A stretch of DNA of 64,000 nt from Glandiceps talaboti. Lineage: Eukaryota; Hemichordata; Enteropneusta; Spengelidae. The stretch spans positions 4,704,101 to 4,768,100 of the forward strand of contig NC_135550.1 in NCBI RefSeq assembly GCF_964340395.1, written 5' to 3'. Of the stretch, positions 32,038 to 43,670 are shown piece by piece (within the stretch, counting starts at the first letter, position 1; each line of letters opens with the position of its first letter). Below the pieces are notes generated by a model. That model was not told the origin of the DNA. It was given only the letters and a program-made list of their open reading frames with translations, and made no database searches. A program made the position numbers and the translations under genes.

Positions 32038-34540
32038 GGGGTATACCATTTGATTTCGGGAGGGGGAGAGGATTTACGGGAAAAAAATAGTCGCCGACCA
32101 AAAGTGGGGAGGGGGGGGGGGTATGCAGATACTTAAAAAAATTCCAGGGTATGAGTTAAAAATAAAATGCAAGTGCAGAAACTAGCTACAAATGTCAACT
32201 TCCCATGCAGGTACATATAGTTTTTTTTAGAATGATAAAATAATTTTAAATTGAATGGCATGCAACAATATGACTTTGAGGATATTTCCATTCCTGGTGT
32301 TAGTTTTCTGAAATTCAAATTTCAATTAAGATTAGGAAAGGGTATTGTTATCAATTTGACATGTTAAAATAACACCTGATAGCACTCCTTAAATATCAAA
32401 CATTTCTAGGAGCAGGGAGGGGAAATCACCCTACACTGCTCTCTAGTATTTTGATTCAAAGTTAATTAACTAATTGACATGTTCCCACCTTGACATATTA
32501 AATAGCATCATATAGCAGTCTTTTAGTCCTTCAATTTCAAACATATCTAGGGGTACCCACCCCTTTGTATTTTGATTCAAATTTTACTTCATATTAGTTA
32601 CTACATCGACATGTTAAAATAGCACCAGAAAGCATTCTTTTAGTCCTTGAATTTCAAAAATCTGTAGGGACGTAGGGGGACCCTCCTCCATACCCTCCCA
32701 CTCTTGGCTCCGTCAAACTTCTATTCAACTTTCACTGCCTACTTTCCAGTTTTACCAGCTACTTTTGGAATATTAAAAGTTACATTCATTGTTACCTCTT
32801 ACTTTGAAATAAGCTACATTCATCATGTATGTCTCCTGTTATGAGGAAATTCAATTTCAAAAATAAAAAAAATTACACGACGTGACGCAATACAATGCGA
32901 CGCGACGCGCGCGGCGAATGGTCAAATTAAATTTAAAGCATATATTTTTGAAAAATATTGATGTACCCGTACTTGGCCAAAATATTGCTGTACTACCCGT
33001 ACTTGGCCAAAATATTGCTGTGCTACCCGTACTTGGCCAAACTATTGATGTACCCGTACTTGGCCAAACTATTGATGTACCCGTACTTGGCCAAACTATT
33101 GATGTACTCGTACTTGGCCAAAATATTGATGTACCCGTACTTGGCCAAAATATTGATGTACTACCCGTACTTGGCCAAAATATTGATGTACCCGTACTTG
33201 GCCAAAATATTGCTGTACTACCCGTACTTGGCCAAAATATTGATGTACCCGTACTTGGCCAAAATATTGCTGTACTACCCGTACTTGGCCAAACTATTGA
33301 TGTACCCGTACTTGGCCAAAATATTGATGTACCCGTACTTGGCCAAAATATTGCTGTACTCGTACTTGGCCAAAATATTGATGTACCCGTACTTGGCCAA
33401 AATATTGCTGTACTACCCGTACTTGGCCAAACTATTGATGTACCCGTACTTGGCCAAAATATTGATGTACCCGTACTTGGCCAAAATATTGCTGTACTAC
33501 CCGTACTTGGCCAAAATATTGCTGTACTCGTACTTGGCCAAAATATTGATGTACCCGTACTTGGCCAAAATATTGCTGTACTACCCGTACTTGGCCAAAC
33601 TATTGATGTACCCGTACTTGGCCAAACTATTGATGTACCCGTACTTGGCCAAAATATTGATGTACCCGTACTTGGCCAAAATATTGCTGTACTACCCGTA
33701 CTTGGCCAAACTATTGATGTACCCGTACTTGGCCAAAATATTGATGTACCCGTACTTGGCCAAAATATTGCTGTACTACCCGTACTTGGCCAAACTATTG
33801 ATGTACCCGTACTTGGCCAAAATATTGATGTACCCGTACTTGGCCAAAATATTGCTGTACTACCCGTACTTGGCCAAAATATTGCTGTACTCGTACTTGG
33901 CCAAAATATTGATGTACCCGTACTTGGCCAAAATATTGCTGTACTACCCGTACTTGGCCAAACTATTGATGTACCCGTACTTGGCCAAACTATTGATGTA
34001 CCCGTACTTGGCCAAAATATTGATGTACCCGTACTTGGCCAAAATATTGCTGTACTACCCGTACTTGGCCAAACTATTGATGTACCCGTACTTGGCCAAA
34101 ATATTGATGTACCCGTACTTGGCCAAAATATTGATGTACCCGTACTTGGCCAAAATATTGATGTACCCGTACTTGGCCAAAATATTGCTGTACTACCCGT
34201 ACTTGGCCAAAATATTGATGTACCCGTACTTGGCCAAAATATTGATGTACCCGTACTTGGCCAAAATATTGCTGTACTACCCGTACTTGGCCAAAATATT
34301 GCTGTACTACCCGTACTTGGCCAAACTATTGATGTACCCGTACTTGGCCAAAATATTGATGTACTCGTACTTGGCCAAAATATTGCTGTACCCGTACTTG
34401 GCCAAAATATTGATGTACCCGTACTTGGCCAAAATATTGCTGTCTAGTTGCTCTCGAAAAAATTCTGTCCTGGTGGTTAAAAAAATGTTGGGTCCACATC
34501 CTTCAGCCGCCACCCCCCCCCCCATCAAATGGTATACCCC
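32038..34540. mobile_element. 2.5-kb TIR element carrying a minisatellite
   Basis: Terminal inverted repeats GGGGTATACCATTTGAT lie at 32038-32054 and, inverted, at 34524-34540. The element interrupts a retrotransposon relic whose RT sequence resumes directly after the right end, so both boundaries are well supported. The left third holds three degenerate copies of a roughly 150-bp unit (gacatgttaaaataRcacc near 32360, 32490 and 32610); the right two thirds is the 54-unit tandem array. No transposase is encoded, so it is a non-autonomous DNA transposon of undetermined superfamily. Confidence 0.75.
32955..34445 (+). repeat. 27/30-bp minisatellite, about 54 units, open in two frames
   Basis: Units contain cccgtacttggccaaa and come as 27-bp (gatgta-ccc or gctgta-ctc) and 30-bp (gctgtacta-ccc) variants. 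Because both lengths are multiples of three and neither holds a stop, about 1.5 kb stays open in two frames (repeats of DVPVLGQNI or MYPYLAKIL). Neither frame has a convincing start or a non-repetitive domain, so I call it a satellite, not a protein gene. A block of 13 units (363 bp) is repeated in the same order, with starts at 33401 and 33764. Confidence 0.9.
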
Positions 34541-35699
34541 AAACTCTGTACTTCCTCCTTCATTAGACGAGACCCCTATCAATTTGCTTATCGCAAGACG
34601 CTGTCTCTAGCTCAATGACACTTCATTATGTACTAAATTATCTTGAAAAAGGTAGCTTTTACACCATAATACCCGCTAACCTTCACAAGAAATTACTCAG
34701 ACTTGGCTTCGACCACTACATATACGTATACCCTTTGTAATTGGGTTCTTAATTTCCTCAGGCCTCAGGTTGTTAAAGTTGTGTCACTCTGTGCCCCAGG
34801 TTGTGTTCTTTCCTCGATGTTATACGCTCTTGTCACGATTCTGAATCGTCAAGTGACGGATCTTTAATAGTTGAATTTGCATATTATGAACAATAGTAAT
34901 TAGTGAACATATAGAGACCATGTTGACAAACTTTTGTTGATTGGTGTGGCCATGATAACTTTCAGATAAACGTCAGTAAGACAATTTGAAAATATATCAT
35001 AGACTTTAGAAAGAATAAGGTTGAAATTCTTGATAAGGATGTTGAAATAGTTCGCACTTTTAAATTTCTCGGTACGCTCCTTTCTATTATGACTTGAAGT
35101 GGGAAAGCACTGTTAATCATATTGCGGAGAGAGCTAACGCCTTTATTTCATTCGTCGACTGAAAGGTTTTGATACTATACTACCGGGCTGTGTCCTTACG
35201 TTTTCTATTACTAGTAAGACAGCAGCTACTAATATCCGACATTGGGGATATGAGCTGTCATCTCTCGAGGCGAGTCAAAGCCCGGACTACCAGGAAGTCA
35301 ACGTCTATAATCAGACACTATGATTTATATCACAGTGTTTGATATGTTTACCGTCTGGTACACTCACGTCACAGGTCTTATCAAGCAAAGTTAATTGTTT
35401 CAAAAGTAGTTTTATCTAGGTGTTGTTCTTATTGTAAACGATTCGTAATGTTGTTGCAGTGTTACATGATAGTATTATTTGTTGCAGCAAATTTGTTTTT
35501 CCACTTGGAAATGTCATTTTAACCCGAATTTCGCAGAACCACCACAAATTTCATTGAATGTACAAATACATATAACAAAGTATTGCTATTAGAAACACCT
35601 TTCATACAACAGATACTTTAACCCAGCACGAAAATTATGTAGGTGGTGTTATATCCGTATTGTGTGTGACTCTTCTTTTATACCATTAACAGCACCATT

Positions 35700-36130
35700 T
35701 ACCACCAATAACTGCATTGTTGTACTTTAGGTGTCAGTTCTCAATACACTTTAGTACTATCATTTTACGTACAGTACTCTGACCTTGATTATTAGCTTTC
35801 ACATAGACATCAAATCATACACACTCACCTTTAAGAAGATCGATCACGAGAAATGCAGATGCGGAAATGGTTCGCCAGTGGATCACAGTATATCTTTATA
35901 CACCGTCGTTGATGTTTTCGAAACTTAAGACCATACATGGCTCTTTCTTTAATTTGCCATAGCAAATCACCTTCCTGATATTGACATCACGTGATTTAAC
36001 ACACCAAACTACTTCTGCTTATACCAGGTCATGCATTGCACGGCCAGTAATAATTGTTTTATGATCCCAGCAAGCCTTTAAGCTTACGATTCGCTTGTTT
36101 ACAAAGTCACTATATACATTTCTTGTTAAG
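35700..36130 (-). other. Possible non-coding first exon/promoter of TLR copy B
   Basis: Counterpart of 12130-12810. The minus-strand donor aaag|gtgagtgtg ends the putative exon at 35829. Sequence downstream of the donor is more alike between copies than the putative exon itself. Inference from duplicate conservation only. Confidence 0.35.
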
Positions 36131-37259
36131 CCTATCTTTAAGGTTTTTCATCTATCTATTTATACTGTGTCATTAACTGAAAGGTTATACAATTTAGAGA
36201 CACAAAATGAAGGTTTTTACACAAATATTTGTTAACTTGCAATAAATTTATGATAGCGCATGAAAGGGGAATTTTATTCGCGGTACCTGTTAGGGGCAAA
36301 ATCAATAGCTCAACATGGTGTAGGATTTTTTTAAAAAAATAGTTAGGCCTGAGGATGTCCCCCCCCCCCCTCCCTCATCGTTTCAGACAGCACTACCAAT
36401 TTCAACTCAGTATGTCATAGTATGTAGTGACATGAATATAAAGCTAGTATGTAGTGAGGAAAAATATTTCTTTTTAATTTGTTAACAGCAGTTTACTTTA
36501 TTTTAGTGCCATGCATATATAATAGCAAAAATTCTTCCATTTCTCTGGTGTCACAACCTGATTTGATGAATAAGATTTATATAACACATGGATGTATCCA
36601 CACGATACACAGAAAACACATCCACTACCTATAAGTCATAATAACTGAAAATGGCGACATTTTGTTGACCTTTGGCCTAAGAATATGATATTTTAATATC
36701 CAAAACTTTTGACAAAATATTTGTAATTGACTAATTATTCATAATATACAGTGTGTAACATGTAAATATGACTTTTCAGTAACTTTGACATGGTTTTATA
36801 GGCACGGTAAGTATTAAGCCGACCAAAGCATGTGTTTACCCATAGCAATACATGGTATTTCAGTTTTCTCGCGATATAACAAAACGCCCAAGGGTGCGCG
36901 AGTGGCACCCATCAGATATGTTAACAGGACACCTTTCTGAATCTGCAAAAAAATATCATATAACTCACATTTCAAAGTTAACCCCTAAAAACACCTCTGG
37001 CAACTGGACTAGTAGTGCACACGTTCGTGTTGAAAATGCAACCTTACCGTAGATGGCGCTCTTTCCTTAGTAACCTTTGACCCGTTTGCATGCACGGATA
37101 TCCGCACATGATATCCATGATTGATATCAACATTACATCCTTTGAAAACCCGTGATGGTGCCGGTGCAGTGCCTGGTCTCGTACAGGTGATCGCTACGCA
37201 TACTATAACTTAAAGACAAGATTTTGTTGCCTTTTCGTTCCTCTTTTTGGTTTAGCTCA
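36131..37259. other. Upstream region of CHURC1
   Basis: No gene seen; contains a C-rich run near 36358-36375. The CHURC1 promoter presumably lies in the last few hundred bases, but no TATA box or specific element is evident. Confidence 0.45.
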
Positions 37260-40200
37260 ATGTGTACAGACTGTGTAAAACAAAAATGTCCCGACAGGGT
37301 GAGTAACAATTACTAACATATTTATCTGTACCATAACATTATTAATCTCGTAGTACTAGTGTAGCATGTGTAGGTCCATGCCACTGCCAGGGATTAAAGC
37401 ACTTTGGGCAAAATGTCTGAAAACTCAATACAAGAACTAGCATAGAGATGGTTTATTGATAGTCCTGCTTGCAGATGGTGCACGGGTCTACATTACTGAC
37501 ATGACCTTCAGAAAGGAGGGACAATTGTCAGAATCGATCGAGTCCCAAATGACTAACATATGCAAGCAGGGCCAGTTTATTGAGAGCAGCCTACAGTACA
37601 TGTCTTCTATGCGTTATTCAAAATGGGGAATCTATATAAGAAATTTGCTTGATAAATATAGTGAGAACAGTATGTGGTCAAATCTTTGCAGGTTCAATTC
37701 TAGAATCAAGAAGGCACATGATAATTTAATAATATAAACTGAATGTAGCTAGCCTTTAAAATATTACAATAAGACAACCAAGAAAGTTAAACCTGTTACA
37801 TTGAATTGATATGACCTGGTTCCAAATTGATTTTAAAAAATAAAGAAGTACAAAACCTTGTAGACACATCACTTTAAAGTTTGATTAGGATGTTGCTATA
37901 CTTGTCTTGATGAGTACACTTCCAACATAGGATGGCTGGATTATTATGATGGAAAGTAGGTATGAAAATTTTGTTTTGGTTACAACTTTAAATCTTCAAA
38001 AAATCATATATCTATCATTGCCCTGAACATGAAGTTGTGCGGCAACGCAGTATTTTCGCTATTTTTTCTTCTTTGTCATTTAATAATTCAAATTTTCATT
38101 CCTTAAATGACAAAAGTAAATTTGTGCATATTTTGACCTTAGATGATAAACTTTCTCTTGTTGATGTAAACAATCCTCCAGCTGCTGGCTAAATGACTAT
38201 TGTATTCACTTGATTTCTGTATGTTATTTTTGTATGCTTTACCATGCTTGCTATGGCATGTTGTTATGCAATAAAGATTATTAAAGGTATTAAAAATGTA
38301 TGAACAGAGTGACAACCACATATTATTAATTTATTAACTTCTATCAAGCTGTATTTTGACCATCACATCCAGGGAAACACATGTTTGGACACTGGTGCAT
38401 ACTTGTTCAACTTCCAAGAATGCTGTGAATGCAAACAGAGAGTGCCACTTAAAATGGTGGACAGGCATGAAGAAACAGATGACGATGATGATGAAGAATC
38501 TGTAACTTATCAACGTAAGTTTGCCCTATGATGTCTTGACTTTGATATCAAGTTACAGCACATGGAGCCCAGGAACCGTGTTACAAACAAACAAACAAAT
38601 ATGCATGGGTAAATGAAATATCATTTTAAACCCATGAATAACTATCTATAAACATGTATATATGTACATACTGGCCAGTGTACTATTTAAATAATATACA
38701 CAGATAGAAAAATATAGTATATTATTTCAAATTCAATCATATACAGACCCATGTATACATATACATGTTTATAGTTATCCATGAGTTTAAAATATTCATT
38801 TACCCAATGCATATTTGTTTGTGTATTTATTTGTTTCTTTGTTAGTAACATAGTTCTGGGCTTCCTGTGGTTACAGTTCTCAACGCTTTGTACAATAATT
38901 AGAATCTCAAACACTTTCATTTACCATAAGTTTATGCAAACAGATTGCAGTAAATTAGGAGACTGCCATCTTGAATTGTACTGAATGACACATATGCCAA
39001 GAATAAGCATGGATCAAGCAAATGACGTAAACCACCTTTTGTAACTACATATATCTACTAGTCTTGGCTACCCAGACCTTTGCAGGAGGGCTATCCTTCC
39101 AATCACCCCAGATTTTAGGTATTACCAAATCTACAAATAATCCCACAGTCCTTTGTCTCCTGGCATGCTCTGTCTGGCATATATTCTTTGAAAGATGTCC
39201 CTTTACACATACAAACACCAAACATACACACAAAGAAACACCACACAACATCCAAATGCCAAGTTGTAGCATTGTACATTGAAAGTATGATATTGATACG
39301 GTGTACCTACCAAAATGATCAGATAAGGTATACAGTATAGCACAAGTAGCAATCACTGAAACAAACTAAATTACACATACATATATATATTAAGGGAAAA
39401 AAATGCTAAATGGATCTCACCTAGGGGTTAATCTAATGGTGAAATCATTAATGGCTTTTTTATTGCTGATGATGTAGCCCTTGTATTTAATGTAATTATG
39501 TAGCCCTTAATTATTATAATTATTATATTACTGCAGATGTATGTTCTAATTGTATGCACATAGTGGCTGAGCACCATTACACTTTCAGTGTACAAGATGA
39601 TTTTCAGGTAAGTGGTAGTCATACTTTGTGTTCAGTGACTCACCTTGTCAATTACCTCCATCTTGATTTCTCAATATAGTCACATCATAACACAGGCATT
39701 GATTATTTATCATGTCGGGAAACAAGGTGTATTGGGGCAACCTCAATGAAACAGACATAATGATGTTGTTCTCATGATTAGCCACTCGGCCTCTAATAGA
39801 AGACTACGTTTTTAGTTGTGGATCAGTAATGCATCATATTGGCATAGGGGGCTCACTTGGTACCAGTCAACATGTATATATTGATACATGTTAAGTGATT
39901 TTTGCTCAGGTTAGGGAACCATGGTAACAAGGGAAGGGGGCTTAGGGGTATGTAAAACTAAAAGTACCAGTATTTTTGACAGAATCTGTCATAACTTTGT
40001 TTAGGAACCCCGTTATTCACCACCCTTATACATAACAACTGTCAGAACATACTGCAAATCTAGATATTTTTGCCACTTAGACAGTTTTAGAATTTAACAC
40101 TTTTATTTCATTCTCAGATATTGATTTTACTAATTACATGGCTGGTACACTGTGTTCATGTATAAGAAGATATTTTAGTCACTACTTATATTTGCATATT

Positions 40201-40966
40201 TATATCCTTGCAAAGTAAACAAAAAGAAGTCTTCAGCAAATATTTCCATGTTTACAGTAGTGTGTCTAGTCAGAACATATTTAGCATGTCTAATTTACTA
40301 TGTTAACTCATAGACAGTAGAGGGTCTCCCCTCTACTGTCTATGGTTAACTGCAACAACATCATTGCAAGTAATAGTTCTTACAACTATTACCACTACTG
40401 ACTCATGTTATGACCATCATCCGTAATCACAATCTGCCACTATTACTACCTCTAACAACAGCTCAAACATATTAAGAATAGAATAATACCCAAATGTTTG
40501 CTGACATTCCATAAGCATTGTCAAGGATGTTTAAGAATAAAGATATCTTTATGAGGTATTTTCCAGACATTAGCAGTTCATCATACAACTCATAAGCCAG
40601 CCCTCCCTTTGTCAATTGTTCACTCTATACAATCCCACAATTTGGATGTAATGATTATGCAAATCCCCATCATCAGCCTCATCCTCAGCCTCTTTTACAG
40701 CACCATCCAAGACACCGTCCAGAGGCAGTGCGATGTTTTTCACAGTGTCCAGAGGCAGTGCGATATTTCGCAGTGTCGCGGAAGACATAACAGCTCTGGT
40801 TTGTGAGAATGGCAAATCCCTTGTTAGCTCAGTGATGTCACTGACTTGTGCACCTTTTCTGTCTTTCTTTTAGGAATATCAGATGTTTTGTATGCTGTGT
40901 GGCAGAGGAGCTGATAGTGTTAGTGTGCTACCAGATGACCCCAGGAAACTACAAGCACTCTTCTAG
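37260..40966 (+). CDS. CHURC1: Churchill domain protein CHURC1, four coding exons
   Basis: Small zinc-binding protein; the vertebrate Churchill acts as a transcriptional regulator in FGF-dependent development. Coding exons: 37260-37298, 38373-38514, 39537-39607, 40874-40966; all introns are GT-AG and phases match. The product is 114 aa (the vertebrate protein is of similar size). It begins [19 protein letters not shown], continues with CCECKQR, an acidic loop (ETDDDDDEE), then [18 protein letters not shown], and ends [19 protein letters not shown]. The cysteine and histidine ligands of the Churchill fold are all present. A GTAAGT or GTGAGT donor follows each of the first three exons. An aataaa at 41589 could serve as polyadenylation signal. 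The gene is intact and converges with the minus-strand exon-like ORF at 41152-41346. Confidence 0.95.
37440..37572 (+). mobile_element. Short repeat with CCTGCTTGCA inverted ends, in CHURC1 intron 1
   Basis: The unit starts gtcctgcttgcagatggtgc, ends tatgcaagcagggc and contains gagggacaattgtcagaatc. Related copies lie at 58375-58690 in both orientations. Its ends are inverted repeats, so it is a MITE-like element of about 115 bp; short ORFs crossing it are not genes. Confidence 0.6.
40302..40350. repeat. Perfect hairpin in CHURC1 intron 3
   Basis: Arms CATAGACAGTAGAGGG (40309-40324) and the exact reverse complement (40329-40344) are separated by tctc. GTTAAC lies beyond each arm (with one extra T on the left). 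It would form a 16-bp stem with a 4-nt loop in pre-mRNA or single-stranded DNA. Confidence 0.9.
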
Positions 40967-41151
40967 TACATTCCTTACCACAGGCAAAGAAAAGACTGTG
41001 TTTCCACATAAGATAAGATGTGTAAACATAGACCCCTAAAATAGCAATCTTAAACTTTCTTGAAGAAAACTCATTCTCAGCTGAAATCAAGAGAGAATGA
41101 GGATTGTCACCATACACAGTTTTGAAATCAAATTCAAGCCATTTTAGAATC

Positions 41152-41346
41152 CTAAATGACAGCAACTAATGTGACAACAAGATTGTCAGTGTCCTTGAAA
41201 ACATGATGGTGAACCTTCATTTCTTTCATAAAAGGACCAGGAACAAGTTTTTGTATGGCGAAGTGTGGGGTTATTTGAAGACCTTTGATTTCCAGGGACA
41301 TTGGTCCTGGAGGTGCAGTCGACATTAAATTGCAAAGTACATCCAC
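41152..41346 (-). pseudogene. Isolated terminal exon-like ORF, unidentified
   Basis: A minus-strand open segment starts directly after a good acceptor (taatttttttag, AG at 41347-41348) and runs 64 codons to TAG. It contains MSTAPPGPMSLEIKGL and KVHHHVFKDTDNLVV, which reads like a real protein segment. No upstream exon was found, and it is not the TRMT6 C-terminus. It begins in phase 0, the same phase as the TRMT6 penultimate exon, so an alternative distal 3' exon is formally possible. It could also be the last exon of an unrecognised gene or a remnant. I cannot assign a family. Confidence 0.3.
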
Positions 41347-41966
41347 CTAAAAAAATTAAGATGTGCAAAAATAAGAAAGAATATAAAAAGCAACTTGACC
41401 ATAAGTGTCAATCTAGAAATATATATTGATATACTTTACACACAAGTTTTTTATGCTAACAAATTTAAAGTGTTTGTCAGAATCTTTTCATGCTGAGATA
41501 TAACATATATCAAGTTGAACATTATATTTTGACAACATTGGGGAATAATATATAATTGTACATCCCCAAGTAAAATTGATGAAAAATCAATAAAACTAAT
41601 GGTTATAATTATTATATTTGTCATCACAGAACCAGTGACATAGACTGGTTGTCATGACAAAACAACCAGAGTATATAATCCATATTTTGTGTTCAAAGAC
41701 AGTATGATGTGTGTATGGTATAGTCATGGATGAGTACAAGTTATATATCAATTTTGAGTTTGAACTGGGATATGGAGACTCTTTTGACGTTGGCAAGATG
41801 ACACATCATTAGTGTGTGTGAAGCTGCTGGTTGAAGAACTTCAACCTATATAGAGCAACAGTCCGAGTGACTGTGATATAGCAGTCATATTTCAGCTGAA
41901 TTATGTACAATTATGTAGTTAAAAATGTCAATACATGTATATTAACCTTGCCTGTAGTGTGTGTAT

Positions 41967-42050
41967 CATTTATGTATGTATGTATGTATGTATGTATGTA
42001 TGTATGTATGTACATTGTATGTATGCATGTAATGTGTGTATATGTATGTT

Positions 42051-42087
<37 letters not shown>

Positions 42088-42195
42088 ATGTATGTATGCA
42101 TGCATGCATGCATGCGTTATGTATGTATGTATGTATGTATGTATGCATGCATGCATGCATGCGTTATGTATGTGTGTGTGTATGTATGTATGTAC
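41967..42195. repeat. (GTAT)n/(GCAT)n/(GT)n compound microsatellite
   Basis: Tetranucleotide tracts with a higher-order unit, (GTAT)n (GCAT)n then gttat, present twice in a row near 42070-42170. Tyr/Val/Cys-rich ORFs over it are artefacts. Confidence 0.92.
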
Positions 42196-42566
42196 TGCTC
42201 ATCAAATAATGCTATGGGTATGAAAGTTCTGACCTAACCTCTTACCATTGCATCACACTATATCTGTACAAGTACTGATGTTAGTATAACAAGCGCAATC
42301 ATTTACATTGAATTTTGTAATTTAATACTATACCAACAATATCTATATGAAATGCATGGTATGGCATCTAATAGACTGATTCAGAATGATTTGTCCCTGG
42401 AGTACAGTCTACTCTCATAGCAAACATTTTAGACAGACATTTCAGTATAGGCCAAACAATGCATCTTATCTGTTATATATACATACTTTCTCATCAATTA
42501 ACTTTATGTTTAGACTTATATATATCTAAGTTTTTAATTTACGAGACAGACAGACAGATAGACATA

Positions 42567-42783
42567 TCAATCTGATTAAAATCCGATGTACGAATATGAC
42601 TGGATTACTTTATTATTTATCGCTATTTCCTTCATATATTTTCGGTTTTTTTTTATTTTGTTGGTCCATATGGGAAAGTGGTGATTATGCACGTAACAGC
42701 AAAAATGACAATATATGTTTAAGGGAATAGAGGTAAACAAAGCAATATAGCTGTATCCCAACATCAGATTTTAATCAGATTGA
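42567..42783. mobile_element. 217-bp MITE with long imperfect inverted repeats
   Basis: Ends TCAATCTGATTAAAATC (42567 inward) and the reverse complement ending at 42783 match over 23 bp with one difference; weaker complementarity continues for about 75 bp. No coding content. Confidence 0.75.
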
Positions 42784-43039
42784 GTCTTACCTATCATTAG
42801 TCTCAGATATGTGTTTGTACTGTGTTATATTCAAAGGTCTCAGATTGTGTATTAGATAGCATAAATACTGGGTAAGTAGAATTACAATCTGTCAAAAGGG
42901 AAACAAGCAAGCAGGAAAATAATGCAATTCAATCCTCTATCCCACAAAATTTATTGATGTGAAAGAGTAAAGTCCAGTTTATAAAATAAATCTGTCAATG
43001 TCTTCCCTACTTCTCCTACTTTTAAGTACCTTGATCAAC

Positions 43040-43127
43040 ACAAACCCTTTCAGTGCATTGTAACGAGGTCACATTCGTATGACCTCACATTAGTATGACC
43101 TCATTATAATGCACTCAAAGGGTTTGT
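43040..43127. mobile_element. 88-bp hairpin element
   Basis: 32-bp arms (43040-43071 and 43096-43127), starting ACAAACCCTTTCAGTGCATT, are reverse complements with a few mismatches around a 24-bp centre that itself contains a second tgacctca motif. Probably a micro-MITE. Confidence 0.65.
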
Positions 43128-43570
43128 TATTTAATTATAAGTTGCAATAAAAATACCGAGGCCATAACCTGGCCTTGCCAATCTTCAATGATCAGCAATC
43201 ATATGTTTGCAATTCTAATTTCTCTATTACAACACCTAGAATGGAGTTACTCTCAAATTACATTTTACTATTGAAACGTTTGTGCAACAACGCTTGGCGC
43301 TCTTATTCAATGTGTTAAAACTTGATGGCATCTCTTGGGAACTTTTTTTTAACAGAAAAATTGATAGAGCAATTTTAGTGCCAAGTCCTTGTTTGTAACT
43401 CTCAATAAATTACAAAAGATTAATAAATGTATATACCGGTAATGTTTCTTATTATGTACATACAAAAACAAACTTTTTACACATTCTTTTAACTTTTTGT
43501 AATGTAATGAGACACAAACACAGATCTGGTCAATGCTGTTTCACATTGATTTTTCAGTTAGGAAGCCACG

Positions 43571-43670
43571 TAGTCTGTAAGGTACGCCGTGACGGGCCGC
43601 CCTCAAACATCGGCCAACCCATGAGAGGAGGCCGGTGAGGGCGAAACGTCACGACGTATCTTACAGTCTA
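43571..43670. mobile_element. 100-bp hairpin element with perfect 9-bp target duplication
   Basis: Almost the whole element folds on itself: outer arms TAGTCTGTAAGGTA and TATCTTACAGTCTA (one mismatch), then inner complementarity cgtgacg...cgccctca with tgagggcg...cgtcacg. GAAGCCACG occurs directly on both sides (43562-43570 and 43671-43679), which is strong evidence for insertion with a 9-bp duplication, as in Mutator-like transposons. It is far more GC-rich than its surroundings. Confidence 0.85.

Larger units (their letters stand above)
30900..35585 (+). mobile_element. Decayed CR1/L2-like retrotransposon in TLR unit B, split by an insertion
   Basis: Fragments in several frames recall the endonuclease-RT linker (SDHSMIYLVPSYEQQ and RQWSEAAIESLRACFD near 31200-31320), RT motifs (SIMIPGPTCKN and LNDYRNVAF near 31880-31960) and, after the insertion at 32038-34540, DPYQFAYRK near 34570 and a region matching the FADD block copy at 6231. 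The 3' end near 35585 matches that of the unit A copy. The protein logic runs on across the insertion, which shows one element split in two. It carries many stops and frameshifts. Confidence 0.75.

Noticed and set aside
32882-34610. Repeat proteins of 521 and 550 codons
   Set aside because: Open only because the minisatellite units are multiples of three; the frames start without a convincing ATG context and have no unique domain. Kept as a repeat and discussed as a finding.
43571-43670. Possible hammerhead fold around catgagagg...cgaaacgtc
   Set aside because: The CUGANGA core is not intact (ccatgaga) and the sequence is better explained as a continuous hairpin with target duplication.
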